This document shows positions 63,110 through 64,000 of a stretch of 64,000 nucleotides of DNA, piece by piece (position 1 is the stretch's first letter; each line of letters begins with the position of its first letter). Under the pieces are notes generated by a model. The model was not told the DNA's origin and made no database searches. It saw only the letters and a program-made list of their open reading frames with translations. The position numbers and the translations under genes were made by a program. Origin of the DNA: Lewinellaceae bacterium (GTDB lineage: Bacteria > Bacteroidota > Bacteroidia > Chitinophagales > Saprospiraceae); the NCBI GenBank assembly GCA_020636105.1, contig JACJYL010000001.1, positions 4,300,001 to 4,364,000 on the forward strand. The letters are read 5' to 3'.

Positions 63110-63184
63110 AATTGGATGTTTGGATACTATGATGTTGAGGTGGTTTGATGAGAAACAGGAGTCCACAGCTTTTACTGTTGACGA

Positions 63185-64000
63185 CTATTTTAGCACCACA
63201 ACCTTCTTTGTAAATGACCGATCATCCATTTCTACCTTTAAAAAATAAAGACCCATCGGCAAATTTTTTATATCCAAAATATCTCTATTCGAAAAACCAG
63301 TCTGACTAAGCCATTGAACACCTGAAACATCAGTAATAGTAATCAGGTGTTCGCAAGGTGCTGTATCCAGCATTTGTAATGTCAGCCTGTTTGTCGAAAC
63401 CGGGTTGGGAAATAATTGAATATTGGAGGGGTTCACAGGCATTTCAAATTCCGCTGCCCTGATTATTGAATATTGAAATTTTCCGTTGTTGTCCACCTGT
63501 CGAAGACGGTAGTAATTGAAGCCGTTGTCGGGGTTTTTATCCAAAAATTCATAATAATGTTCTTGTACTGAAGTATTCTGACCGTTTACAAAGCCTAAAA
63601 TTTTCCAATGAGAACCATCTCCGGAGCGTTGAATTTCAAACCCCTTATTGTTGGATTCAGCAGCGGTTTCCCATTCCAGCATTACGGAACGGTCGCTTTT
63701 TTTCACCTCGAAAGATAACAGGTCGATCGGTAAGAATAATCCATAAAGCCCCAGGCCCTCGTTGATGCTTTGATCCCAATTAGCGATGAACTCCCACCAG
63801 TTGGTTATTCTATAAGAGCCGTAAGGAATCTCATTGTTCAGCCCCGGGATACTCTGCATCCAGTACAAATACCATTGCGACTCTGTTTTTTGGGAGAAGG
63901 TGGCGGCTCCCGGCCAGGAATAATTGAGGTTTTCCCAGGTGCTTACGCTGACGGGCGTGGTTTGCCCTCCGCCATCCGGTTGCCAGTCTTCAATATCACT
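63185..64000 (-). CDS. T9SS type A cargo protein, C-terminal part
   Basis: The frame is open from the window edge to the stop at 63185, so the gene begins outside the window and 271 residues are visible. The edge portion reads SDIEDWQPDGGGQTTPVSVS, then WYLYWMQSIPGLNN, which looks like the end of a catalytic or binding domain. A linker domain follows (VKKSDRSVMLEWETAAESNN, then YYRLRQVDNNGKFQYS), a common pre-sorting-domain module. The last 75 residues (IQLFPNPVSTNRLTLQ, then MGLYFLKVEMDDRSFTKK) are the sorting domain. The main domain cannot be named from what is visible. Confidence 0.88.
   Translation of the reverse strand, partial: SDIEDWQPDGGGQTTPVSVSTWENLNYSWPGAATFSQKTESQWYLYWMQSIPGLNNEIPYGSYRITNWWEFIANWDQSINEGLGLYGLFLPIDLLSFEVKKSDRSVMLEWETAAESNNKGFEIQRSGDGSHWKILGFVNGQNTSVQEHYYEFLDKNPDNGFNYYRLRQVDNNGKFQYSIIRAAEFEMPVNPSNIQLFPNPVSTNRLTLQMLDTAPCEHLITITDVSGVQWLSQTGFSNRDILDIKNLPMGLYFLKVEMDDRSFTKKVVVLK

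Overview
The window looks like a chromosomal segment of a gliding or surface-active member of the Bacteroidota, most likely a relative of the Saprospiraceae. The signs are many secreted proteins with type IX secretion (T9SS) C-terminal sorting domains of both type A and type B, a PorP/SprF-family protein beside an OmpA-family protein and a giant type B cargo protein, a bacillithiol synthesis enzyme (BshA), starts without Shine-Dalgarno sequences, and several TAnnTTTG-like promoter elements. No rRNA, tRNA, CRISPR array, integrase or complete insertion sequence was recognised. The assignment below family level is inference.

Layout. 1-4.4 kb: kynureninase, RNase HII, then on the minus strand a T9SS-targeted N-acetylmuramoyl-alanine amidase followed by an RDD membrane protein, with a dispersed intergenic repeat. 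4.5-16 kb: a minus-strand operon sprF-like, ompA-like, giant 2.4-kilo-residue type B cargo protein containing three long tandem repeats, ended by a strong terminator. 16-24 kb: an AT-rich accessory stretch with a beta-helix protein, two unrecognised secreted proteins, and at least three broken genes: a metallopeptidase-like remnant with an HEIAH motif, a truncated leader gene, and a SprB-repeat-type gene with three frameshifts, one in a 10-G tract. 24-29.8 kb: ileS, a small lipoprotein, and a DUF58 protein, separated by structured intergenic repeats.

29.9-47.5 kb is the most distinctive part: two paralogous three-gene cassettes. Each begins with the same palindrome about 150 bp before a small T9SS protein of 167 residues. 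Each then carries a tail-fibre-like secreted protein of about 1000 residues and a large fibronectin/PKD-like T9SS adhesin of about 1600 residues. The last two genes are in opposite order in the two cassettes. They probably build a cell-surface structure; this is inference from domain content and linkage.

47.6-64 kb: several more T9SS cargo genes, one of them cut by the window edge, and a T9SS tail remnant. They are interspersed with housekeeping genes: bifunctional FtcD, a small membrane protein, a YceI lipoprotein, BshA, a methionine/kynurenine-type aminotransferase, an M42 peptidase, a polysaccharide flippase, and a DUF4143 ATPase whose start codon lies in a palindrome.
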